A DNA stretch of 14,325 bases, from contig NZ_JAEVYN010000001.1 of assembly GCF_016807185.1 (NCBI RefSeq), positions 1,920,964 to 1,935,288 of the forward strand. Reading direction: 5' to 3'. Of the stretch, positions 7,315 to 14,283 are shown one piece after another. The notes beneath the pieces are model-generated. The model did not search any database and was not told the DNA's origin. It was given only the letters and a program-made list of their open reading frames with translations. This stretch comes from Leptolyngbya sp. Cla-17 (lineage in GTDB: Bacteria; Cyanobacteriota; Cyanobacteriia; Leptolyngbyales; Leptolyngbyaceae). A program made the position numbers and the translations under genes. Each line of letters opens with the position of its first letter. Position 1 is the stretch's first letter.

Positions 7315-8324
7315 AGCTGTAAGCCCTCTGGAAGTGGATACAAACCGCGCACATTAGCAAATTGAGGATCGGGAATGATAGCGAACAGCTTGCGTCCTGC
7401 CAGTCGCTCAGTAATCAGATAGGAACCGCCCCCAGTGACCAAAAACCGGGTTACCCGTGACATATAAGGCGTGTATTGTGCCTTCACCGTTTGGAAAATG
7501 CCCCGAAACCAGGGATCGAGGTATTCTTCTAGCCAGGGCGACCAGGATAAACCCATATCGGCGTAGGCATGTGCCGATTTGAACCCATCCATAACAATAC
7601 CGGGGTCTGCTGTGGTGCCCAAGGCATCTGCGAGGCGCTTGTCAAAACTAATGGATGTTGCCAGTTCGTAGGTGCCGCCCCGATCCATCACATTCTCATC
7701 AATCACATCGCCTTCTGCATCCACAAGACGAGTCAGCCAGGTGCCGCCACCAATATCGATAACCACAGTGTAGCCATTGTCGGGAATTAGCCCTAGTCGC
7801 TGAGCGTAGGAGTAGGCTCCCATTCCTTCTCGCTCGACGCTGACGCGATCGACCGTGACGCGAAAAGGAATGCCGTTCCGCTTGAATTCGTGGATACCCA
7901 TAAGTTGCGATCGCAGCGCCTGTTCATTACGGCTCGGTTCCGGTGTAGAAACATGCAAATTCAACGAAAATTCACTGTTTCCATCCCAAGGCTCAAGACA
8001 CGCATAAAAATGTAGCCGCGCCAGGTCTACCTTGTTTTCAATCACGGTTTGCTGCTGGCGACGGTACTTATAGGCCTGTGCGCCAAAGTGATAGCGCGTG
8101 GCATCGGCAAGTTCAATTAACGGGGACGTATCTAAGTAACGAACCGCATCTCGACCTTGAGGCAACTGATAGCGAACAGAGCGAATGGCTCGGGGATTGC
8201 TGTTTCCATCCCAAAATTTCAAATCATAGTTGCCGGCATCCAACGCGAGAGTACGAGTCGCTACAGTGGCAGGAGCAGGCTCTTTAATCGCTGCTTTCGT
8301 TCGGCGGGTTTCTGTGGCGGTCAT
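7296..8324 (-). CDS. Actin-like ATPase, ParM/StbA family
   Basis: A 342-residue protein of the actin/Hsp70 nucleotide-binding superfamily, ParM/StbA branch. Residues 1-24 are a basic, probably disordered extension. Phosphate-1 loop: LALDAGNYDLKFWDG (26-40). Phosphate-2 loop: VVIDIGGGTWLTRLVD (187-202). Adenosine loop: FLVTGGGSYLI (294-304). These proteins polymerise with ATP into dynamic filaments that push plasmids or cargo apart; the length is usual for the family. It forms a two-gene unit with the RHH protein, behind a strong promoter with phased repeats, as in partition loci. I chose the ATG at 8324 because GGAG stands 6 bases upstream. Upstream in-frame starts (TTG 8372, ATG 8369) would add 15-16 residues but lack such a site. 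Neighbours look chromosomal, so the role may be cytoskeletal rather than plasmid segregation. Confidence 0.88.
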   Translation of the reverse strand: MTATETRRTKAAIKEPAPATVATRTLALDAGNYDLKFWDGNSNPRAIRSVRYQLPQGRDAVRYLDTSPLIELADATRYHFGAQAYKYRRQQQTVIENKVDLARLHFYACLEPWDGNSEFSLNLHVSTPEPSRNEQALRSQLMGIHEFKRNGIPFRVTVDRVSVEREGMGAYSYAQRLGLIPDNGYTVVIDIGGGTWLTRLVDAEGDVIDENVMDRGGTYELATSISFDKRLADALGTTADPGIVMDGFKSAHAYADMGLSWSPWLEEYLDPWFRGIFQTVKAQYTPYMSRVTRFLVTGGGSYLITERLAGRKLFAIIPDPQFANVRGLYPLPEGLQLCMTTR

Positions 8325-8330
8325 GTGAAT

Positions 8331-8334
8331 CTCC
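8331..8334 (-). promoter_or_regulatory. Shine-Dalgarno GGAG of the actin-like gene
   Basis: GGAG on the minus strand, 6 bases before the ATG at 8324. It decides the start in favour of 8324 over the in-frame TTG/ATG at 8372/8369. Confidence 0.65.
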
Positions 8335-8390
8335 AAATGGGTTACATCCAATTGCAAGTCAATATGCATCAAGGTATGCGTTAAATCGTT

Positions 8391-8420
8391 GCCCCCAATT
8401 GCGCCTAAATTCGCCCAATT
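8391..8420 (-). repeat. Three phased direct repeats upstream of the actin-like gene, parC-like
   Basis: Read on the minus strand, three near-contiguous copies start with AATT and end in G/C: AATTGGGCG (8420-8412), AATTTAGGCGC (8411-8401) and AATTGGGGGC (8400-8391). The period is 9-11 bases, about one helical turn. They lie just downstream of the -10 box of the promoter. An imperfect palindrome (TAGTACAC/TTGGACTA, 8420-8435, 6 of 8 positions symmetrical) overlaps that -10. Type II partition centromeres (parC) consist of 10-11 base iterons at the parM promoter that bind ParR and also repress transcription. Three copies are few compared with plasmid parC, so this may be a reduced operator. It is an inference from spacing and position. 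Confidence 0.45.
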
Positions 8421-8431
8421 AGTACACTTGG

Positions 8432-8460
8432 ACTATATTAAACCTCTCGCTGGATGTCAA
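8432..8460 (-). promoter_or_regulatory. Near-consensus sigma-70 promoter of the actin-like/RHH unit
   Basis: On the minus strand a perfect -35 TTGACA (8460-8455), an exact 17-base spacer and a -10 TATAGT (8437-8432; 5 of 6). Transcription should start near 8425, giving a leader of about 100 bases that contains the phased repeats. This is the best promoter in the window and implies strong basal expression unless repressed at the adjacent repeats. Confidence 0.75.
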
Positions 8461-8537
8461 CTCTAAAATTGATTGTCATTTTTTTCAGAGCTTATATCTT
8501 AATCTCCCATTTTCCGACAAGAATTTCGGTGTTTCTC

Positions 8538-8566
8538 TTGCGTTTCAATCTTCTACTCTGTAAAAT
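8538..8566 (+). promoter_or_regulatory. sbpA: Candidate sigma-70 promoter of sbpA
   Basis: TTGCGT (8538-8543), a 17-base spacer and TAAAAT (8561-8566; 5 of 6 to TATAAT). The start would fall near 8573, about 110 bases before the preferred ATG. It faces away from the actin-like promoter, so the 260-base spacer serves both genes. No sulfur-regulator site is recognised. Confidence 0.4.
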
Positions 8567-8673
8567 CGAGTTTCATTCTTTGGTTCCTGAGCAGGATACC
8601 TTAGTTTGTTTGTTAGGATTTATGGATGTAGGAAGTGCCAAGAATGAATAAGCGTCAAGGGTTTTGGTTTTTT

Positions 8674-8681
8674 GGAGAAGG
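8674..8681 (+). promoter_or_regulatory. sbpA: Shine-Dalgarno GGAGAAGG deciding the sbpA start
   Basis: GGAGAAGG precedes the ATG at 8686, with GGAG 8 bases away. It favours 8686 over the upstream in-frame ATG at 8644, whose only candidate site is AGGA about 10 bases away. The 8686 start also gives a signal peptide of normal length. Confidence 0.55.
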
Positions 8682-8685
8682 ATTG

Positions 8686-9786
8686 ATGCAGCAGTTTGCA
8701 ACGCGATCGCGATTTAAACCGCTCAATCGCGCTATCTCCTTATTTTTAGTTGGGATTGGATTAAGCGTTGCGATCGCTGCCTGTGGAGGCTCCCCCAGCA
8801 CCAATACGACGGGCAGTGCTAGCTCGACTGCTGATTCAAAAAAGGGCGTTGAAATCAACCTTGTCGCTTACGCCGTTCCAAAAGCTGCTCACGACGCGAT
8901 CATTACCTTATTCCAGGAAAAGTGGCAGAAAGAAAAAGGTCAAACCGTTACCTTCACGCAAAGCTACGGTGGGTCGGGTTCCCAAACTCGCGCCATCATT
9001 GATGGACTAGAAGCCGACGTGGTTCATCTAGCACTGGGAGCCGACGTAGAAAAGCTTGTCGAAGCCAAAATTGTGAATGAAGATTGGAATAAAAAACTTC
9101 CCAATAGTGGCATTGTCGCAAAATCCGTTGCGGCAGTGATTACCCGTGAGGGAAACCCAAAAAATATCAAAACCTTTGGAGACTTAACCCGTGATGGCGT
9201 GAAGTGGATCACGGCAAACCCAAAAACCTCTGGAGGTGCCCGCTGGAACTTCCTGGTTATGTGGGATTACGCCTTGAAAAATGGAGGAGATGAAACCAAG
9301 GCAACTGAATTTGCCACCCAAGCGTTTAAAAATGTGGCAATCTTGGCAAAAGACGCGCGCGAAGCCACGGATGTATTTGCCAAGCAAGGTCAGGGAGATG
9401 CTCTGATTAACTATGAAAATGAAGTGATTCTAGCAAAGCAAAATGGGCAAAAGATCGACTACGTGGTGCCCGAAATCAATATTTCAATTGATACTCCGGC
9501 TGCCGTGGTAGATAAGAATGTGGACAAGCATGGCACACGTGAAGTGGCTGAAGCCTTTACCAAATTCTTGTTCAGTCCAGAAGCCCAGGCAGAGTTTGTC
9601 AAGCTAGGATTCCGTCCGGTGGGTGACTATGCCAAGACGAATGAAAAAACGCTTGCCACCCAGTTTCCAGCAGTGAAAAAGCTTGCCACCGTTGATGAGT
9701 ATGGCGGTTGGAGCAAGGTGCAGGAGAAGTTCTTCGCTGACGGAGCCTTGTTCGATCAGATTCAATCCAAGCTGGGTAAGTCGTGA
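8686..9786 (+). CDS. sbpA: Sulfate ABC transporter substrate-binding lipoprotein SbpA
   Basis: A 366-residue periplasmic sulfate/thiosulfate-binding protein that delivers the anion to the CysTWA importer. The signal peptide ends in a lipobox (AIAAC), so Cys33 should be lipidated, followed by a Ser/Thr/Gly linker. The mature part holds FTQSYGGSGSQTRAIIDGL and DVVHLALGADV, and the family signature NPKTSGGARWNFL around the sulfate pocket. The C-terminal lobe (TPAAVVDKNVDKHGTREVAEAFTKFL, then FRPV) is also typical. I prefer the ATG at 8686 for its ribosome binding site and signal length; ATG 8644 would add 14 residues. No permease or ATPase gene adjoins: the next gene converges from the other strand 50 bases away. 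It is therefore an orphan or second copy relying on a transporter encoded elsewhere. Sulfur starvation is the expected inducer, from family knowledge. Confidence 0.95.
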   Translation: MQQFATRSRFKPLNRAISLFLVGIGLSVAIAACGGSPSTNTTGSASSTADSKKGVEINLVAYAVPKAAHDAIITLFQEKWQKEKGQTVTFTQSYGGSGSQTRAIIDGLEADVVHLALGADVEKLVEAKIVNEDWNKKLPNSGIVAKSVAAVITREGNPKNIKTFGDLTRDGVKWITANPKTSGGARWNFLVMWDYALKNGGDETKATEFATQAFKNVAILAKDAREATDVFAKQGQGDALINYENEVILAKQNGQKIDYVVPEINISIDTPAAVVDKNVDKHGTREVAEAFTKFLFSPEAQAEFVKLGFRPVGDYAKTNEKTLATQFPAVKKLATVDEYGGWSKVQEKFFADGALFDQIQSKLGKS

Positions 9787-9836
9787 TTTTTGTGGGGGAG
9801 ATAGGATGGTCACCTTGACAGGGATACGTTAGACCC

Positions 9837-11783
9837 TTAGTTTACTCGAACGCGGAAGCGGGCAAAGCCAAAATTGCTGCCTGCGCTATTGGAAACCGTG
9901 CCCAACTCATAAATCGCCGCACCATTTGGGTTTGTTTGAATAGTGCAGGAATTGTTGTTGGGCAGCGGTGCCAAAGACGCATAGAAGTTGCCGCCGGGTT
10001 TAGTAGAAGGTGAGGCAAAGAACGCAGCCGCACTACCAATCTTCAACTCTAAAGACTCAGGAATAAAACTCATTCCCCCAGGAATCAAGTCGCAAATCTT
10101 GGCATCAACTGCCGGAGATGCGCCATCCGACAAGAAATAAACGGTGTAAGTCACTTCATCATTACTCTGCACTGGCGTAGTGATGGGTATAGCCGTTGCA
10201 CCTACCAGCGGAATTTGGGCAAAACCCGCCGCCGTATCATTGGGATCCGTTAGGTCATCAATCACTGCGCCAAAGTTGACCCCAGCCAACGGTGCCCCGT
10301 TGCGAATCACATTGGTAATTCGCTTCACCAGCTTAAAGTCAGAGGTTCCAGCCCCAGCAGGCGATGGGCGCGTCGTTTTCACAACTGACTGCGGCACCGG
10401 AGCGCCTGCCCCCGCTTGGGTACGCACCTTACGATCCATAAAGGAGGTGGCCGTGATTGTCGTGGTGTCGGTGAGAATGGTGCCGTCGGGTTGGATGGCA
10501 CCCGGTGCAGGAGTAACGCACAGGAATAGATCAACAAAACCACCGTTTGCTGCCAAAATGCCTGTATCCACCTGCCCATCGCCATCGGTATCAGTCAGCG
10601 GAAGGGTTCCTGCCTCATCCCGGAAGAATTGCGCGGTGTAGTTGGGGTTTGTGCCACTGGGCACCAGGTTGACGATATCGGTTGTAAAGAAATTGTTCGT
10701 TACTCTAAACGGATGGCAAACCCGCTGACCCACAGGAGTTTCGCGGGTAGTATCGGTTGTAATCGTAAAGTTTCCAGCGCGAGTGGGTGGGGTATCAAAC
10801 AGCGGCAGGCGAGCGGGACCCGTATTTGCCTCAAACAAGGTTTGATTGTCTGTGGTGAGAGCATTCACCCGAAATTCCCATGCCCCAGCGTCATTCAGTG
10901 GATTTAAACCCGCAATATTGTCTGCACCCGTATCCAAGTTGCCGCCGCCATTCCAGACTCCATTCAGTGATATCGTTGCTGGGAGGGTACCTAAGCCACC
11001 CGGAGGGCTAATGTAACTGAGGGCAGCGCCATTATCAAGGTCAAAGTTGCGGAAAGATAGGGTGCCTGTCCCTGGACCGACCAGGGTAAACAGCCTCAAA
11101 TTAATTGAAGCCCCAGAGTTTTGCTGAATATTTCCCTGAAATTGTCCAACTAGCAAGTCGGCAACGCCCAAAACTTGAATTCGGAAGCCGTTATCGTCAT
11201 TGTTTAAGGCGAATGTTGGATCTCCTGAAATGGGTAAGGCTCCTGCTTCACTGGTCACCTGATAAATTCCTGGGGCTGTGATGGTGCCCAACAGATCGTT
11301 TTGACCATCCGCAGAGGGTAAGCCAATGTTATAGGTCAATGTCCCAAGGGTTCCACCTCCTGGAGCCAGCAAGGTAAATCGGGACGGGTCGCAGTTGTCG
11401 CCTGCTGCGACACAGACCACAGTGCCAAATAAACTAGCATTGATTTCATCGATTGTTCCGTTGCTTTCTCCATCTAAAATGCGAACGGGAATTGCACCAC
11501 CTGCGGCAGCTAAATCTGACGGGGTGACGCTGATGAAAAATCGATGGATTCTATCAGTGCTGGCAGAGTTGAGGGTGGTGTACCAATCGCCAACTTCCGG
11601 AGGGCGTTCGCGTCCCGTCGTTTGAAAGGTGAGAGCGGGGTTGAGGGGTGAGGGTAGGGTAGTCACCTGCGCGATCGCCGACTGAGGGTTAATGGCTAAA
11701 GCAGCAGCTAAGATTGTCAAGTTGCTCGTTATGCGAAAATATCGTCGCATTGTCCGGGCTAATAACGAATTAGAAGATTGCAC
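9837..11783 (-). CDS. Secreted DUF11-like surface protein, function unknown
   Basis: A 648-residue exported protein. Residues 1-38 form a signal peptide (basic start, hydrophobic core, cleavage expected at AIA|Q39). The mature chain is rich in Gly, Thr, Asn and Asp and poor in Lys, with beta-sandwich-like segments throughout. Residues 398-408 (DTDGDGQVDTG) match a calcium-binding Dx(D/N)xDG-type loop. The last 170 residues (FKLVKRITNV..., EVTYTVYFLSDG, KICDLIPGGMSFIPESL, ending ARFRVRV) resemble the DUF11/'conserved repeat' domain common in cyanobacterial cell-surface proteins. No sortase motif, S-layer-homology domain or membrane anchor is visible, so it is probably secreted or loosely attached. 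The GTG start at 11783 is preferred over ATG 11750 because GAGGAG stands 8 bases upstream. A terminator isolates it from the glutamine synthetase gene. Adhesion or sheath structure is a guess. Confidence 0.75.
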   Translation of the reverse strand: MQSSNSLLARTMRRYFRITSNLTILAAALAINPQSAIAQVTTLPSPLNPALTFQTTGRERPPEVGDWYTTLNSASTDRIHRFFISVTPSDLAAAGGAIPVRILDGESNGTIDEINASLFGTVVCVAAGDNCDPSRFTLLAPGGGTLGTLTYNIGLPSADGQNDLLGTITAPGIYQVTSEAGALPISGDPTFALNNDDNGFRIQVLGVADLLVGQFQGNIQQNSGASINLRLFTLVGPGTGTLSFRNFDLDNGAALSYISPPGGLGTLPATISLNGVWNGGGNLDTGADNIAGLNPLNDAGAWEFRVNALTTDNQTLFEANTGPARLPLFDTPPTRAGNFTITTDTTRETPVGQRVCHPFRVTNNFFTTDIVNLVPSGTNPNYTAQFFRDEAGTLPLTDTDGDGQVDTGILAANGGFVDLFLCVTPAPGAIQPDGTILTDTTTITATSFMDRKVRTQAGAGAPVPQSVVKTTRPSPAGAGTSDFKLVKRITNVIRNGAPLAGVNFGAVIDDLTDPNDTAAGFAQIPLVGATAIPITTPVQSNDEVTYTVYFLSDGASPAVDAKICDLIPGGMSFIPESLELKIGSAAAFFASPSTKPGGNFYASLAPLPNNNSCTIQTNPNGAAIYELGTVSNSAGSNFGFARFRVRVN

Positions 11784-11791
11784 AAATTCTG

Positions 11792-11797
11792 CTCCTC
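11792..11797 (-). promoter_or_regulatory. Shine-Dalgarno GAGGAG supporting a GTG start
   Basis: GAGGAG on the minus strand lies 8 bases before the GTG at 11783 of the secreted protein gene. It is strong enough to favour this non-ATG start over the ATG 33 bases further in. Confidence 0.65.
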
Positions 11798-11803
11798 ACA
11801 CTG

Positions 11804-11833
11804 AAAAAGATTGCTATTAACAAGTAGCAATCT
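11804..11833 (-). terminator. Intrinsic terminator after the glutamine synthetase gene
   Basis: A perfect 9-base inverted repeat (AGATTGCTA / TAGCAATCT, arms 11825-11833 and 11808-11816) with an 8-base loop. On the minus strand it is followed at once by a T-run. It lies 60 bases beyond the stop codon of the glutamine synthetase gene and just before the ribosome binding site of the secreted protein gene, so it should end the hydrolase/glutamine synthetase transcript. The stem is A/T-rich, so termination may be partial. Confidence 0.75.
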
Positions 11834-11893
11834 CTTGAGAGAGTATCATATTTCTCTGGTGGCAAAACTTCGCAGCAATTTGTTGAAAACTGC

Positions 11894-13201
11894 CTAACAG
11901 TCTAGAGTGGCTTCCAGTTCCCAGGGGCTAATGTGGGTGCTGTACTCGTTCCATTCTTGGTGCTTGAGTTTGATGTAAGCAGATACCAAGGCAGAACCCA
12001 ATATTGGAGTGAGGATGGTATCTGCTTCTAAGCAGCGCAACGCATCCAGCAGATTTGCAGGTAGGCGTTTGAGGGTTCCAGTTGGCAGCAGATCAGTGTA
12101 GGCATTATTGTCTTGGCGATCGCCCGGATCGCGTTGGTGTTCCATGCCATCTAAGCCGCTGGCAATTAGGGCGGCAGGCAGCAGGTAGGGGTTTGCAGCC
12201 CCATCCGCCAGCCGAAATTCAAACCGTCCTGGTTCTGGAATACGGATAGAGTGGGTGCGATTATTGCCGCTATAGCTGATGCTGTTGGGAGACCAGGTCG
12301 CACCGGAGGTAGTGACAGGTGCATTAATCCGCTTGTAGGAGTTGACCGTGGGATTGGTGAAGGCGCAGAGGGCAGCGGCAGAGTGCAACACGCCACCGAT
12401 GAACTGATAGGCCAGCGGTGAAAGTCCTAGTTTGCCAGTGGGGTCGTCAAATAGATTTGTGTTGCCTGCGGCGTCCCAAACGGACAGGTGAGTGTGGCAA
12501 CCGTTACCCGTCAAGTGTAGGAAGGGTTTGGGCATAAAGGTGGCACGCAGTCCGTGCTTTTCGGCGATCGCTTTAACCATGTACTTAAAAAAGGCATGGC
12601 GATCGGCGGTTACTAACGCATCGGCATAAGTCCAGTTCATTTCGAACTGACCATTTGCATCTTCATGATCGTTCTGATACGCGCCCCAACCTAGTTTCAG
12701 CATGGCATCGCAGATTTCTGATATCACGTCAAAGCGGCGCATTAGGGCCTGTTGGTCGTAACAGGGTTTGCTGGCGCGATCGCGTCCATCCGAAATCTGC
12801 TCACCATCGGCAGACAGCAAAAAATATTCGCACTCCACTCCGGTTTTCACCCGATAGCCGAGCGCTGCTGCTTTGCTGACCATCTGTTTCAGCACCCACC
12901 GCGGTGTTTGCTCCACGGGTTGTCCACTCATCACCAAGTCGGCTGCCATCCAAGCGACATCAGGCTGCCAGGGGAGTTGGATCAGGCTGTCGCGATCGGG
13001 AATCGCCAAAATGTCTGGATCAGCCGGGGTCATATCCAACCAGGCAGCAAACCCGGCAAATCCGGCACCATTCACCGCCATTGCATCGATCGCCTGGGTC
13101 GGAACGAGTTTTGATCGCTGCACCCCAAACAGATCAGTGAAGGAAATTAAAAAATAGCGAACTCCATGTTCACGGGCAAATTCAGATAAGAGCGTAGTCA
13201 T
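11894..13201 (-). CDS. glnT: Glutamine synthetase, type III (GlnT-like)
   Basis: A 435-residue member of the glutamine synthetase superfamily, 'type III glutamate-ammonia ligase' (GlnT) branch, ligating ammonium or possibly another amine to glutamate with ATP. The beta-grasp N-terminal domain covers about residues 1-100. Catalytic motifs: GVECEYF (metal ligands Glu123/Glu125), HEDANGQFEMNW (Glu180, Glu187), GNGCHTHLS (His236), NSYKRINAP, HSIRIPEPGRFEFRLADGAANPYL (Arg320, Arg330). The adenylylation loop tyrosine of GlnA-I is not evident. The ATG at 13201 gives the family's usual length; an extension to 13297 would overlap the upstream gene and adds unrelated residues. It lies 75 bases behind the MetX-like gene and is probably co-transcribed, ending at the 11804-11833 terminator. 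It is unlikely to be the main ammonium-assimilating enzyme, which in cyanobacteria is GlnA or GlnN; gamma-glutamyl-amide synthesis is possible. Confidence 0.88.
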   Translation of the reverse strand: MTTLLSEFAREHGVRYFLISFTDLFGVQRSKLVPTQAIDAMAVNGAGFAGFAAWLDMTPADPDILAIPDRDSLIQLPWQPDVAWMAADLVMSGQPVEQTPRWVLKQMVSKAAALGYRVKTGVECEYFLLSADGEQISDGRDRASKPCYDQQALMRRFDVISEICDAMLKLGWGAYQNDHEDANGQFEMNWTYADALVTADRHAFFKYMVKAIAEKHGLRATFMPKPFLHLTGNGCHTHLSVWDAAGNTNLFDDPTGKLGLSPLAYQFIGGVLHSAAALCAFTNPTVNSYKRINAPVTTSGATWSPNSISYSGNNRTHSIRIPEPGRFEFRLADGAANPYLLPAALIASGLDGMEHQRDPGDRQDNNAYTDLLPTGTLKRLPANLLDALRCLEADTILTPILGSALVSAYIKLKHQEWNEYSTHISPWELEATLDC

Positions 13202-13275
13202 AACAGTTATTTGTATCGTTATCAACGAGTTTGTAGGGCGTTTTTTAGCGTCATAGCCCACCCTGCTTAGAAGTC

Positions 13276-14283
13276 TTAAGCCTCCAGCAGCTCCCAAACA
13301 GCCGCTTGGATAAACGCTTCATCTGTTGAATTTTGATAGGGATTTCCTGCCCGGTGTCCCCAAATAGAAGGAATCGGGCGATAGGTCGCCTTAGGAATCA
13401 GAGCAGCCTCAGCCGCACAGTCTTCTGGCGTAAAATATAAGTCTGTTGCAGAAGGCATTACCAGGGTTTTTGCCGAAATCGACTGCATTGCTTTTTTATA
13501 GTCTGTTTGACCGTTTAGATTATTGCTTACATCGCAGCGTAGCCAGGTATCAATCATGGCAATTAAGTTGTGCGGATCGCGCTGACGATAGCTAGCTTCC
13601 CAACCGCGCACTAAATAATCATCCAGCGACTCGTAGCCAAATTGATAATATAGCCCTTCGCGATAAAAGGCCTGAGATGCAGCCCAACTGGCATAAATTC
13701 GAGAAAACGTGCGAAATCCGCGATCGGGCGTGCCATCAAAACCTGTGCCAGTCCAGGTGGGATCTGTGGTCAACGCTGAGCGCAAACTTTCGAGAAAAAT
13801 CCGATTGTGATCCGTCGTCCGCGCCGTACCGCAGAGTGCCGCAATCCGCTCCACGCGATCGCCATGCATCACGCCCCAGTGATACGCCTGCTGTGCCCCC
13901 ATCGACCAGCCATACACCAGCGCCAACTGCTCAATCCCCAACAGTTGCAAAAGCTGTAACTGAGCGCGCACATTATCAAAATGGGTAAACCAAAACCCTT
14001 GTTCGGCTAAACCGCAGTCGGCGGAATTGCTCGGCGAACTGGACAGCCCATTGCCGAACATATTTGGGATAATGATAAACCAGCGTGTGGGATCAAGAAT
14101 GCCATTGGGTCGGATCAACCAGTCAATGTCGCTGTGCTGGGCACCATAGGATGTGGGATAGAGAATGACATTTCGGCGATCGCCTGCCAACTCGCCATAG
14201 GTTTGATAAACCAACTCCGCTTGGGGTAGCACTTTGCCGCACTGAAGCGCAAAATCTTTGAGCGTAAAGCAGCCGGCGCTCAT
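13276..14283 (-). CDS. Alpha/beta hydrolase, homoserine O-acetyltransferase (MetX)-like
   Basis: A 335-residue alpha/beta-hydrolase fold protein nearest to the MetX family. Likely triad: Ser127 in GWSMGAQQAY, Asp281 in PSATDLYF and His310 in WGHRAG. The family's conserved N-terminal path is present (LVYQTYGEL, NVILYPTSYGAQHSD, FIIIPNMFGNGLSSSPSN). True MetX enzymes carry GGSMGG(M)Q at the nucleophile elbow; GWSMGAQQ here departs from it. Acetyl-transfer to homoserine is therefore doubtful, and hydrolysis of an ester, amide or nitrile-derived compound is as likely. It follows an upstream gene with an ATGA stop/start overlap and precedes the type III glutamine synthetase gene on the same strand, suggesting a shared pathway in nitrogen or amide metabolism. 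Start and upstream overlap agree; the substrate is not known. Confidence 0.85.
   Translation of the reverse strand: MSAGCFTLKDFALQCGKVLPQAELVYQTYGELAGDRRNVILYPTSYGAQHSDIDWLIRPNGILDPTRWFIIIPNMFGNGLSSSPSNSADCGLAEQGFWFTHFDNVRAQLQLLQLLGIEQLALVYGWSMGAQQAYHWGVMHGDRVERIAALCGTARTTDHNRIFLESLRSALTTDPTWTGTGFDGTPDRGFRTFSRIYASWAASQAFYREGLYYQFGYESLDDYLVRGWEASYRQRDPHNLIAMIDTWLRCDVSNNLNGQTDYKKAMQSISAKTLVMPSATDLYFTPEDCAAEAALIPKATYRPIPSIWGHRAGNPYQNSTDEAFIQAAVWELLEA

Noticed and set aside
8454..8651. Plus-strand 65-codon hydrophobic open frame between the actin-like and sbpA genes
   Set aside because: It overlaps the -35 of the actin promoter and the candidate sbpA promoter, has no ribosome binding site, and its composition follows the A/T-rich spacer.
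9787..9836. Terminator between the convergent sbpA and secreted-protein genes
   Set aside because: Only a 4-base GGTC/GACC pairing without a T-run is visible, which is not enough to call.
10180..10641. Plus-strand 153-codon frame inside the secreted protein gene
   Set aside because: It lies wholly antisense to a gene with a clear signal peptide and a strong ribosome binding site; no motif or start signal of its own.
13213..13226. NtcA-like site (GTT-N8-TAC on the minus strand) before the glutamine synthetase gene
   Set aside because: It has one mismatch to GTA-N8-TAC and lies only 12 bases before the ATG, so the transcription start it would set would fall inside the coding region.
13202..13297. 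N-terminal extension of the glutamine synthetase to 13297
   Set aside because: The added 32 residues are not family-like and would overlap the end of the upstream gene; the ATG at 13201 gives the normal length.
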